A DNA stretch of 64,000 bases. Origin: Lycocorax pyrrhopterus obiensis. Its lineage: Eukaryota; Chordata; Aves; Passeriformes; Paradisaeidae. The notes beneath the pieces were generated by a model. It was not told where the DNA came from and searched no databases. It saw only the letters and a program-made list of their open reading frames with translations. The translations under genes and the position numbers were made by a program. Within the stretch, counting starts at the first letter, position 1. Each line of letters starts with the position of its first letter. Positions 1 through 9,639 of this stretch are shown here, piece after piece. The DNA lies in NCBI GenBank assembly GCA_014706295.1, contig JACSVZ010000007.1:2749199-2813198 (forward strand), read 5' to 3'.

Positions 1-398
1 AACCATTCCAGACATTAGCACGCTCTGTCCCCGATACAAAAGTGTGCGCTGGCATACTGGACGCTTTTCTGATATCTGCTGTGTCCACCAAATTTCTGGG
101 GCTCCTGTTGACCCAAACCCCTCTTCTGCCCTGTTGCAATCCTGCCAGGGTAATGTAGGAGATACAGAAAAGGAAAGCAGTTGAGCAGTGTGGGACCTGC
201 TAGGTACAGTGCAGGGTAGAAAGGGCATCCACGCCATAATTTTGATTTCCCCTGTAAAATCAGAATCAATGACACCAGGGAGGACAAAAAGACCAGAAAG
301 GGTAACAGCAGATCTCCCTAGCAACAACGCACTGTGACCTCCCCCTAGCGGTCCAAATGTCCCAGTTGATAACAAATGCACTGAGGGGTCTAAAAGGG
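1..398 (-). pseudogene. ERV A: dUTPase segment of pro, running off the left edge
   Basis: Read on the minus strand this gives a dUTPase-like stretch. The motifs in order are LLLGRS (motif 2), LPGVIDSDFTGEIKI (motif 3, with the Asp expected to contact substrate) and EEGFGSTG (C-terminal glycine-rich motif 5). A dUTPase fused upstream of the protease is characteristic of betaretroviruses and related class II ERVs. It removes dUTP during reverse transcription. The frame differs from the gag frame that ends at 399, as expected for gag-pro expressed by ribosomal frameshift. The last readable residues (SGMV) sit where the protease DTGA motif follows in element C, so the window probably starts just before the protease active site. 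I saw no stop in this frame, but gag next door is broken, so I call it a remnant. Confidence 0.75.
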
Positions 399-1215
399 TT
401 ACTGTTGTGGAGGTGACCAGGTCCACCCCAGCGCTGCCTGCTGTAGCTGGGCGTAAGGCTGAGGCTGGGGTTGAGGAATCCCTTTGAGGTTCACTTGTAC
501 GGGTGACGGTGGTACTTGTGTCGTCACACGGCAGCATCCTGCGCTCCGCGACCCATTTCCTGACAGTGGTTTTCCTTGATAATCATATTTCGAGTGGCAC
601 TCATTGGCAAGATGCCTTCCTTTTTGGCACCGAGGACATATGCCAGGAGCCGTAGGGGGTTTAGTGGAATTTCCCTTAGCTCGAAAACAATCCTTCTTTA
701 AATGTCCTGGCTGACCACAACTGTAACACACTACTGCCTTATCAGATGGACTTTTTATAGTTGCAAATGCAGCTGCCATATTTTCATATTTATACTCAAT
801 CGATCCAATGTGATTACAAGCTTCAGTCATTTCCACTGAAGTGGGATTAGGGTTAGTAAGTGATTTAAGAAGTTTCTTACAGTCAGCATTAGAGTTTTCC
901 ACAGCCAACTTCATTAGCAAAATATTCTGTGCCTCAGGGTGATCAATTTGTCATTCTAATGCTTGCTTTAAGCGGTCTATGAATTGCATGTAAGTTTCTT
1001 TGGATTCTTGAAAAATAGCAGTAAAAGCCTTTTCAGGTCTTTGGTCATTAGGGATTTTTAGGAGGGCTTGGCTAGTGGTATCTCAAATCCCCTCTGATGC
1101 TTCCCTCTGAATAACTCGGGCTTGGCGCTGGGGATCCGTATGACCTCTAGTGCCCTTAAGGTGATCTATAGTCAGGGCAGCTATTTGTTGGTTGTTATTG
1201 TCTACATATGTAAGC
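399..1215 (-). pseudogene. ERV A: gag, capsid C-terminal part and nucleocapsid
   Basis: This is the 3' part of a class II ERV gag. The capsid major homology region is visible (ESKETYMQFIDRLKQA), followed by two nucleocapsid zinc knuckles, CYSCGQPGHLKKDC and CPRCQKGRHLANEC. Both have intact C-x2-C-x4-H-x4-C spacing. A Pro/Gln-rich tail leads to the stop at 399. The frame is entered by a frameshift near 1205-1220 relative to the upstream gag ORF. It carries two in-frame TGA codons, at 1083-1085 and 951-953. It therefore could not make a full-length Gag. Two intact knuckles and a dUTPase downstream support a betaretrovirus-like origin. Confidence 0.85.
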
Positions 1216-2008
1216 AAGAGTCCAGCCCTCTATGCCATTCAGTCTCCCAAACAGTGTATTGAGTAGATGTTAATAGCAGTTGTGACAAAGATTTCAGGTC
1301 ATGGGAAGTGAGCACATACGAAGAAAAAACAGAAGTGACCATGTTTGCAAAAAATGGTGAATGAATGCCATGTTCTGTAACGGCACGGTGCATTTCTTTA
1401 ACGACAGACCAAGGAATTGATTCCCACGTTGGACCCTGCCCTTGACGATATACGACAGGTGCAACTATTTTTTCGGCTATGTCAAGAAGTCCTTCCTTCA
1501 ACGCCTCCTGTCTAAGGTTAGCCCAATGATCACGGGGATTTGGAGGAAACAAATCGGGCTCTTGAGTAGGGTAAATAGGTCCAGGATCATCTTTCGAATC
1601 TACTAACGACACATGAGGGGGTCTGAAAGTGACTTTCGTAGCAGGCGGGTTAGAGGGATCAGGACACGAGGGAGCGGAGGGTACAGGGGCAGTTGGGGAA
1701 AGCGCAGCGTCAGCCGCCAACCCCTCCATGGAAGGGGAACCGCTTTCAGAAGCAGCTTTCTCTTTGTTAGTCTTTTCCTGCACTTTAATAGCTTCCATTA
1801 TCGCGCTCCAGGCAGGCAGCATTTGAGTGGCCGCCTCATCTCCTCTTGTAGTAGGATCCCATAATATATCTCCCACTTCATCCCATACCTCCGACAAAAA
1901 GGCCGTGCTTGGGTTTAGCGCGGGCACTTTGGAAGCCGCCCAATGCAACATAATTTTAAGGGATTGGGGAGGCATGGACTTTCCACGTTTTTCAAGTAAA
2001 TGAAACAT
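1202..2008 (-). pseudogene. ERV A: gag, matrix to capsid N-terminal part
   Basis: An open frame of 268 codons begins at an ATG at 2008. Its first part looks like a retroviral matrix domain (LLEKRG at the N-terminus, then DILWDPTTRGDEA and a Trp-containing helix). A Pro/Ser/Ala-rich linker follows (about residues 90-165), then the capsid N-terminal domain containing PVVYRQGQGPTWESIPW. The frame ends at a TAG (1202-1204) created by a frameshift. Capsid coding continues in another frame. The DxLWD matrix motif recurs in element B, so A and B are related elements. Confidence 0.8.
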
Positions 2009-2009
2009 G

Positions 2010-3803
2010 AGTTCAAAAACATGTCTGTCTGATGAGGACTGTCCAGCCCCCGTGTTCCCTGTGGCACACCTACAACTTGCAGGGATTAATTGCTGGCCAG
2101 CTTTCCTGCTTCTTTCAGCAGCACTTCAAGTCCCATGGGGCTCACCGATGGACGCACAGTTAGGCATTGTCTTGGTTTGAAAGACAAGTGTCTGTCAAGG
2201 AAGGCAGGAGCCCCCCCTGAAATGGAAAATGCAACCCCCTTCCCTCCAAATTATTATAATTTTGAAATTAAGGGGCTTTCAGGCAAGGATATGAGGGGTG
2301 GGAATAACAGTTCTTTACTAATATGTATATATGTATGACAGGGCAAACAAACAACAGTAACTATGGCAGTAACAGCAAACAGAACCACAAACCCAGTGCC
2401 AGCCTCTCTTGGCTGTCAGGCCCTTTCCCCTTTGGTGCAGTTCCAGTCACAGCCGGCAGGGCCGCTGGCGGCTCCCAGTGAGCAGGGCAGATGCGATGGT
2501 TCCCTCGCGGCTGCAGGGGTGCTCTGGAGCAAGCTCAGGGAGCACGTGGCAATGGCAGCTCAGGGGTCCCGGGAGGGACGGATGAAAAAGCTTCATAAAC
2601 CCTCTGGGCGGCTGATCCTGGTGCCTGGCTGGACCCTCGGGAACAGCAGGCTGGAACAGCAGAGATGAGCACAGATCCCAGGTGGCAGATGAGATGTATC
2701 AAACTCCGGAGCTGCAGTGTGTCGCGCTGACCACTGGCTGCCCGGAGGCCTGGCAGATGACTTGCTATGGTGTCCCAGTCAGGGGGAACCACTTGGTGCA
2801 AGGCCGGTTGGAATCCGCTCTCTAGGGAGCCTTCTGCCCTCAGCTCTCTAGGGAGCAGGCTGCAGTCTGGGTGTTACCTAGCAACCGACGGAGGCAAAGG
2901 AGGAGAGAAGGGCTCTTCGTTGCAACAGTGTCCGCTTTATTACCGCGGGGGAAGCAGCAACAGGATGAGCCCCGAGAAAGGCTGGGGGGCAGTTTTCAAA
3001 CTGGGGAGACTCAGGGGTGGATCCAAGGGAAGAACCCATAGGGAATTGATGGGGAATGACAGAGAACCAATGGGGAATAACAAGGGGAGGAACTTACATA
3101 GGCAAGCCAATGGGGTTTACAACAGAGATGAACTTTCTAGAACATAATTAACTAAGCAATGAGATACATGAATATGCAAAAGGAACTTAACCAATTGAGA
3201 GCTGAGGAACAAAGAACTAGCTAGAACAGTGGGAGGAGATGCCTCTAAGGGTGACACCCAGGGGGAGGAACCCTCAGGCCTCGGTGCCGCCCTCAGAACC
3301 ACTGTCATGAGTGGGGAAGTCAACCCACTGAATGCCTTTAGGCCTGTCAATGGGCTGAGTTACCGCAACAGCAGTGGGAGCCTCAGGAGGTCTCAGCCAG
3401 CAAAGGGTGTGCAGGGCTACGATGCAGCGAAGGATCGAAGCGGCAGCGGAGGCAGGGCAGCTGCAGCCTGGCTCCCGGCGGGGCAGGGAAAGGTGGGCTT
3501 GGGAATCCTGGGTTTCTCAGGTAGAAGGAAAGCAGCCAAAAAAACCAAGAACCTCCAGCTCTGACCAACTCCTTCTGAACACTGCGAGCACCCGCAGCCC
3601 TGCTGCCCCCACCTCCCAGATGAAAGACAAGGTAGCTAGTTGGACCCCCCGCCCTCTGTGGCCAGCTCTTTTGTTCTTCTTAAGCACCTAGCAATTCGTC
3701 CCCCAGGCAACACAGGGGAAAATTCTTTAAGAGAAAAAGAAAACAGGAGAACTCCTAAAACCCCCAACAGGCGTATAATAAACTCCTCACATGGGGCACC
3801 ATT
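2010..3803 (-). mobile_element. ERV A: 5' leader and primer-binding site, interrupted by a nested element
   Basis: Two blocks, 2060-2167 and 3770-3803, are close copies of the contiguous leader of element B (9119-9267). The PBS is at 3784-3801. On the minus strand it reads TGGTGCCCCATGTGAGGA and matches 13 of 18 positions of the tRNA-Lys1,2 PBS, with several differences of the C-to-T type expected from CpG decay. It lies two bases from the LTR end. The intervening 1.6 kb is a later insertion, annotated separately. Confidence 0.7.
2168..3769. mobile_element. Nested 1.6-kb LTR-type insertion in the ERV A leader
   Basis: This segment interrupts leader sequence that is continuous in element B. 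It starts TGTCTTGGTTTG and ends CCCCCAACA, a TG...CA retroviral terminus. It is flanked by GGCAT (2163-2167) and GGCGT (3770-3774), a 5-bp target duplication differing by one CpG-type change. The left 150 bases resemble LTRs I associate with passerine ERVs (inference from memory). No coding potential was recognised. The length fits a long solo LTR or a small non-autonomous LTR element. An internal TTTATT near 2936 may be another LTR polyadenylation signal read on the opposite strand. Confidence 0.6.
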
Positions 3804-4170
3804 TGTCGGTGATTGAACACGGACTTCGCCGGGTGCATGCAAAGCTGAATTTTATCGTACAAGGCACATCTTTATATACTGTAACAAACCAACAGTTCAA
3901 CAGCTACAAACTTCAGCTTCTAGGGTTACATGTTCTACATCTCCAATGGCTACAGATTACAATCTCCTTGCCCAATCTCCCGTTAACTATCCTACTCTTT
4001 GTCTCACCTCCTGCTCTTTGTCTCGCCTCTTGCCAGACACGGCCCGCTGTCTCTCCCAAGGCCCCATGCCAACCAAAGCCATTATCTGTGGCCACACTCT
4101 GAACCCCCATAGACCATGGCTGTTGAAAAAAAGTTTGCAATCCAAGGTGGAGAACTTGTTATTGTAAACA
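3804..4170 (-). mobile_element. ERV A 5' LTR
   Basis: The LTR abuts the PBS and starts on the + strand with TGTCGGTGATTG, nearly the same terminus as the element B LTR (TGTCGGCGATTG). On the minus strand this is the U5 end. The U3 end is uncertain: CA dinucleotides at 4139 and 4170 are both possible, giving 336 or 367 bp. Beyond the terminal bases the sequence differs from the B LTR, so A and B are related but distinct subfamilies. The partner LTR and target duplication lie left of the window. Confidence 0.6.
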
Positions 4171-5769
4171 TAACTTAAATAGGAGGAATGTCTTCTGTGT
4201 TCTTTAAATCCTTAGATTTTGTTGCACTATTGGTTTGTTTCCCCTGGTGCAATTGAAATGCCTAGGTGAAGATGGTATCTCTAGAGAGTATTAAATAGAG
4301 TTCCAAATTATTGAGGGTATCAAATGTGAACCCAAACACAAATATAAAACTCAGAAACTTAAAACCAGCAAAACGGTTATTCCTTAATTTTCTTTTCCTG
4401 TAGAGTTCTCTAGGAATCACTTTTAACCATAGCTGGTATTTTTAATAGTGACCTGGAATTAACGTCCAGAGGTCATGAGTACTGAATATCTCACTAAATG
4501 GAGTGCTGGCCAACAATAAGCATTTCAGAACAGAAGTTGCAGTCTTTTCCTGGGAAACAGCATCTCGGGGATTTTTATTTTTGCAAGGGGCAACTCTTTA
4601 TAAATAAAAATTATTGTCTATGAAAGGCCTGTAGCCAAAACGGCTAATGGACTTCTGAGCTTTTGTCTTTGTGGCTGTTACAGTGCTATTGGAAAGTTGA
4701 GTGCTGCTCTATTGTCAAGTCAAAGAAAAAAATATTGGTAAAGTTCCATTAAGCCTTCCTTGTAATGCTATACTGAAGCTCTTTCTAAATAGCTCATCAG
4801 AAAAATAAGTTTAAAAAAGAGGTGATCTAGTATAAAAATCTATGGACTATCAAAGTAATAGCTTTCTTTTAATCTAATGGATAAGGTATTGTTAAAAATT
4901 AGAAACTGAAGCTTGCACAAAATGTTGATCCTGTTTACAAGATCTATGGGGAAAAATTCACCATCTCTGAAAACTGTTATACCAGGTTGCAGTGTTCTAC
5001 ATCATTAATTGATCTTATATTTTTATAAGTCCTGTTGTGTATGTGTGTTTTCATTGAGAACTTTCAGATAATTCCATCAGTTCCTTTGTCTTTCCTCAGC
5101 TCTGCTTCTGGATTGAAGGTTGTTTCTCACATCTTATCTTGAGAGAAAAAAAAACTAGCAGAAATATAGGCATTTATAATTAATTGTATATGTTCATCTT
5201 TTCACAGTATGTAAACCTGCAAAAGGTTGAAGTAAAATTATGGTATTTAATTGAAGCAATCTTCAAAGGCATGATTGATTTATAAAGATGAGGCTCAATG
5301 TTATCATCAATGTTATTTGTGTAGGGAGTTGACATTGAAAAATAGTATCATAATGACTTACTATCATTCAGGATGTAATTACTGGCCAGCCTTGAAGTTA
5401 CATTCATCCAAGTGGCTGTATTTAAAACTTTTAATAGGAGTAATATTGAACTTGATGATCTGCAGTTTCATTTGATCATCTTAAATGTCTTTTCCAACTT
5501 AATTGATTGTATGATTCTGTATTGATGTGTTTATTTCATAATGTAAAAGGCAGTTAAGATGATCTGAAAAATATACTTAAAAATTTGGATTCCAGAACTT
5601 TCATGACCTTCTGATAGTGTCGAAGAGAAACAGGTTCATCCATGTAGGCTGTTTTCAGCCATGTTTAGTATGTGTCTCATGTTTTCTTTTTCTTCTCAAG
5701 AAAAGGATTGGTTAATTTTTTCCAGCCATGATAAGACTTTTTAAGAGTGCTAATATAATAACAATACTT
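4171..5769. other. Non-coding stretch between ERV A and ERV B
   Basis: AT-rich unique-looking sequence without a supported gene. It includes a degraded CR1 3' end near 5450-5520, annotated separately. No exon with acceptor, open frame and donor was recognised. Confidence 0.6.
5450..5520 (+). repeat. CR1 LINE 3'-end fragment
   Basis: The run TTGATCATCTTAAATGTC, then TTTTCCAACTTAATTGATTG and ATGATTCTGT resembles the conserved CR1 tail (GATCTT...AGGTC..TTCCAACC...ATGATTCTA). It is degraded, so it is an old copy. Confidence 0.55.
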
Positions 5770-5775
5770 GATGCT
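5770..5775. repeat. Target-site duplication of ERV B, left copy (GATGCT)
   Basis: GATGCT immediately precedes the left LTR and is repeated exactly at 9634-9639 after the right LTR. Six bases is usual for class II ERV integration. Confidence 0.85.
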
Positions 5776-6140
5776 TATTGGCAATTGACGCACGGACCCA
5801 GACTGGCAGGGAATCTGAATCGTTTATTCAAAGAAGTGAGCTGGTTTTATACATTTTTCTAAGGCACAGTATTTCCTTATATGGTAATCTTCACTACGTG
5901 ACCTATCCCGTGTTTCCATATCAGCAACACACTTCCTTTATGGGATGATCACTCACTGTTCACCCATCTGTCAGCTCCCGGCAATCCCCTCTCTGTAGGG
6001 GTCTGCTGCGTGAAATCTCCCCGCCAGGGTCTGGCGGACACAAGCGTCTCTGTGCCGCCATGTGCTCCTTTGTGCTGCCGTGTGCCTCTGCAGGCAGGTT
6101 TTACAGCTTGTAACTCAACTTTATTCCATCTCTTCCCACA
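5776..6140 (-). mobile_element. ERV B 3' LTR
   Basis: This 365-bp segment is a near copy of 9268-9633. Shared landmarks are a CGTTTATTC (reverse of an AATAAA-type signal) near the + strand left end, and the right terminus CTCTTCCCACA. The left terminus reads TATTGGC instead of TGTCGGC, so the terminal TG has decayed here. A polypurine tract on the minus strand (complement of 6141-6160, GTTCCCCCTTTCTTGTTTTA) abuts it, which fixes the orientation as a minus-strand provirus. Confidence 0.9.
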
Positions 6141-7390
6141 GTTCCCCCTTTCTTGTTTTATACAAATAAGAATTATGAAACAAAAATTTGTCAGAATTGG
6201 TGGGATTTCAGGAACACAGAGATGATTTACTGCTGAATCAGTCTCATGTTTATTGAAGGATGAGGCAGGAGAGATGCTGCAAGCAACATCTCTGATTACA
6301 GTAATAATAGCAATAGCAGCAATAGCAGTGGGCAGCTGTAAAGGTACAGCAGCTGAGGTAGCAGCAGCCAGCTAGAAGTAGCAGCTAAAGCTTGGCTCTT
6401 TGCTACAAGGCCTGATATACTTTTTTAAGCCAATAAGCAAATGCCACAAAGCGAGCTAACACATTTGTACCAATCATCGCTACATAATTTGCCGCAATGC
6501 GTATTTTCTTAACCAATCATTACATTGTCATAAGGGCCTATTGTACAGGCTTATACTGATACATCTTAATTTTCTAAAAACTCTATTATAAGGTTTATTG
6601 CTAGACTCAAAATTCTTTACTCTTTTACTTATCACTATTACTTTTTGCATAAAACATGTTTTTACTTGTTAGAAATACATTTCTACTTTTATAAAGCACA
6701 CTTATTTCAAAACAGCAAAACTATAGTCTTGCTTTAAACTGCAAAAGCTTATTATTCTAACTCAGGCAGTCTTCGCCAAGGTCTCAAATCGAAACATGTA
6801 TCCATTTCCATCTGGTCCAGCACAATGGTGTTTGTGTACTCTGCCTGGACCTGCAAGCTCTCTGCAACTTCATTTCCCACACAAAACACTTCTAACATTA
6901 GAACATGTTTGGCTTACTGCCCGAACCAAATAAGCTCCGTTCTTCACAAAAGCAGTATCTTTCCTATGAACAGGGGGATAGATGAAAACACCCAATAACT
7001 AGACCTATATATGAAGACAGTGATTAAACAGCTAGAACTTGGAGAAACAACGTAAAGTTGTCTAAAACTTTTACCATCACTCGGAGTCTGCAATGGCTGG
7101 GAGGTCCTGTTTCACAGTGAAGACTTAGAAAGTCTTTCCTAGGCAAGACTTCCAAGTTTACTTCAAAAGGGGGTCCAGCTTTTATGAGATCAAATCAACA
7201 AGTCAAAGTGACTTGATTACACTTTTAGGGCAGAAACACCTGGGTCTGATGGTATAATCCCCAGCCAGGGCTAGGGCTTGGCCAGAGCCTCAAGCCTTGA
7301 CTGAGAGGGTTTCCCTAAAATACTTATAAAATTGCTTAAAAACTTTATTAGTATCAGTTAGGAACATGATTTTGAACAGTTTATCTTCCC
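6141..7390 (-). mobile_element. ERV B 3' internal region, no readable gene
   Basis: The region between the integrase remnant and the 3' LTR would hold env in a complete provirus. I could not read an env domain or a sustained frame. It begins with the polypurine tract at about 6141-6160. The stretch at about 6200-6300 (ATGTTTATTGAAGGATG) resembles an LTR R region and may be a further nested LTR, but I could not place its ends. Confidence 0.5.
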
Positions 7391-7590
7391 TACAAGCTGA
7401 TTATGAAGCTGGAATATGTAAGGCTGGTCGGACCACTCTTGCAGGTACCCATCTTGGACTGAAATCTGTGGAAACACAAGCATATTCTCGCCCCCAGGTT
7501 ATTAACGGAAAGGGGCCTTCCCATTTTCCACTTTCAAGATTCTTAACAAGTACCTTAGCTTTTTCTAAGTGAGCCTGTGATCATTCTGAA
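7391..7590 (-). pseudogene. ERV B: integrase C-terminal domain remnant
   Basis: On the minus strand one frame reads GPFPLITWGREYACVST followed by RWVPARVVRP. This matches the integrase C-terminal fold of class II ERVs, and the same motif (LITWGRGYACVST) occurs in element C at about 20.98-21.03 kb. The upstream catalytic core and all of reverse transcriptase are missing, so pol has been removed by an internal deletion. The frame runs into stops on both sides. Confidence 0.7.
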
Positions 7591-8556
7591 TGCAATTGAA
7601 AAATTAAGAACATATAAACCTCTTCGCAGTCTTTCGCGGGGGGCACACCCCATCCCTGCAACCCCCCCTTTTCTGTTCTAACAATATGTAACATGAATAT
7701 CTTTCAACTTACCAAATTCAGGAAAATGTGTAAAATAACATGCAGTTTTCTTATTATGAACAGTAAAATAATACATCTAATAAAACAACAAGCACTCATC
7801 AAGCAAAAATAAGCAAGGTAATATCAACTGCTTAAATACTGTACCATTTCACAGAATGTATATAAATCCAGGCCTTGGACATTACAATTATAATAACGTT
7901 AACTCTCTATGTGGTTTCAAAAGGTAACAAGCCTAATTTCTGCTTGAAAAGATAGCTTAAAAATGATTACAGGAGCATCCTTAACGAAAAGCAATTAGAA
8001 CAATGCGAGCTGTCACAAGGTGATACGGTAAAAAAGCAATCTTTGAGATAGGGTCCAGGATTGTGGCAACATTTTAAATAACGAAAACAGAAGCGCTCTA
8101 TGGACCAGCTGCAGGAACGACATACCTAGCCCGCAGGCCGCTCCCACACAAAGTGGTGCTAATGCTGTAGCCCCCCCCACCCCCGAGGAAGGGGCCATCA
8201 GTCCACTCAGTCCTTTTCTCTAGCACAGTATCAGCTCCCGAGGGTCCGCAGGAAACAGAAGCCCTGGCTGTAGTGGCATGGGTTGGGCAGCTGTGCAGGT
8301 CGGGCGGCCGCACGGGTCCCACCAGCTCATCTCCTCACTTCCCACATGCAGAGAGCCGTGCTCGCCCCACCAGATCCGCTGTGTCACCGGCACAGTGTTC
8401 GCTGCCGCTTCTCAGCTGTGCTGTGTGCTCGCTGGCATGGCGTTGCTCTGCCATGCGCTCGCCGCCATGTGCTCGCCACCATGTGCTCACTGGCGCCGCG
8501 CCCCTGTAGCCTCGCATGCTCCCCCCACTACCACGTCTGCTGCTGCTGCTCCACTC
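7591..8556 (-). mobile_element. ERV B internal region across the deletion between gag and integrase
   Basis: About 1 kb separates the gag fragment from the integrase tail, where a full provirus would carry several kilobases of capsid, protease, reverse transcriptase and integrase core. The left part is AT-rich and unreadable. A C-rich run occurs at 8171-8184. The GC-rich right part (8250-8560) contains repeated ATGCGCTCGCC / ATGTGCTCGCC units near 8452-8490. I recognise no domain in it. Confidence 0.5.
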
Positions 8557-9081
8557 TCACAAAGGGCAAACAGAGAGGGAACATGCTACCAGGAAGGGCC
8601 TCTCCGGCTCCAGCCACTCGCCGCGACACGGCTCCAGCTGTTGCCGCATGGTGCGGGGCGGCGCAAGCTTTTCTACAGTACTGTCCGGCTTCCCTCCAGG
8701 GTCAAACGGGTCGGGGGACGAGGGGCCATCTTCTGGTTCTCCTCCCACAGCCGTGACAGACTTACGGTGGTTTGCTGGCAGCGCAGAAGGTGTTGGCATG
8801 GCTGCTGTGGTGGCACAAGCATCTGTCTTTATCCGGTCTCTGGGTGCTGCATGCGCTATGAGCGCCTTACACACTGTCTTCCATGGACACAAAAGCTTCC
8901 TCAGCGCTGTGTCGCCTTGCACAACTCGGTCCCACAACACATCTTCTAAAGCGTCCCTTGTCCGAGGATCAAAAATATTGGTACTATCTAAAGTTGAGTC
9001 ACAGTCTTTTGTGCAGAACAAGAGTCTATTCAAATCTGTAGACTGAACTTTCCTGCTGTGTTTCTTTAAAATCTGTTCCAA
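8557..9081 (-). pseudogene. ERV B: gag matrix-like fragment
   Basis: A 174-codon open frame whose middle reads DVLWDRVVQGDTALRKLL, aligned with DILWDPTTRGDEAATQML in the gag of element A. A Pro/Ser/Asp-rich linker follows. This is the matrix-plus-linker part of a class II gag. Capsid and nucleocapsid are absent. The + strand frames over the same bases are shadows in GC-rich sequence. Confidence 0.65.
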
Positions 9082-9267
9082 TGTCTCTGCAATGTTCTGT
9101 TAGTGGGATACACCATCCCCCATCGTTCCCCTTGGCTCGCCTACAACTTGCAGGGATTAATTGCTGGCCAGGTTTCCTGCTTCTTTCAGCAGCACTTCAA
9201 GTCCTATGGGGCTCACCAACAGATGCACAGTTAGGTGTATAATAAACTCCTCACACGGAGCACCATT
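9082..9267 (-). mobile_element. ERV B leader and primer-binding site
   Basis: An uninterrupted version of the leader that is split in element A (shared: CTACAACTTGCAGGGATTAA and TTTCAGCAGCACTTCAAGTC). The PBS is at 9248-9265 and reads TGGTGCTCCGTGTGAGGA on the minus strand, a decayed tRNA-Lys1,2-like site. Two bases separate it from the LTR. Confidence 0.75.
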
Positions 9268-9633
9268 TGTCGGCGATTGACTCACAGACCCAGACTGGCA
9301 AGGAATCTGAATCGTTTATTCAAAGAAGTGAGCTGGTTTTACACACTTTTCTAAGGCACAGTATTTCCTTATATGGTAATCTTCACTACGTGACCTATCC
9401 CGTGTTTCCACATCAGCAACACACTTCCTTTATGGGATGATCACTCGCTGTTCACCCATCTGTCAGCTCCCGGTAGTCCCCTCTCTGTAGGGGTCTGCCG
9501 CGTGAAATCTCCCCGCCAGGGTCTGGCGGACACAAGCGTCTCTGTGCTGCCATGTGCTCCTTTGTGCTGCCAATGTGCCTCTGTAGGCAGGTTTTACAGC
9601 TTGTAACTCAACTTTATTCCATCTCTTCCCACA
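9268..9633 (-). mobile_element. ERV B 5' LTR
   Basis: A 366-bp LTR with intact TG...CA termini on the + strand (TGTCGGCG...CTTCCCACA), followed directly by the GATGCT target duplication at 9634-9639. It is nearly identical to 5776-6140. The low divergence means element B is the youngest-looking complete insertion in the window. Confidence 0.9.
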
Positions 9634-9639
9634 GATGCT
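9634..9639. repeat. Target-site duplication of ERV B, right copy (GATGCT)
   Basis: Exact match to 5770-5775, which delimits the 3.86-kb provirus. Confidence 0.85.

Noticed and set aside
8278..8949. A 223-codon + strand ORF, the longest + strand ORF in the first 20 kb
   Set aside because: It lies in GC-rich sequence over ERV B, partly opposite the gag fragment on the minus strand. It has overlapping + strand ORFs in other frames and no recognisable domain.
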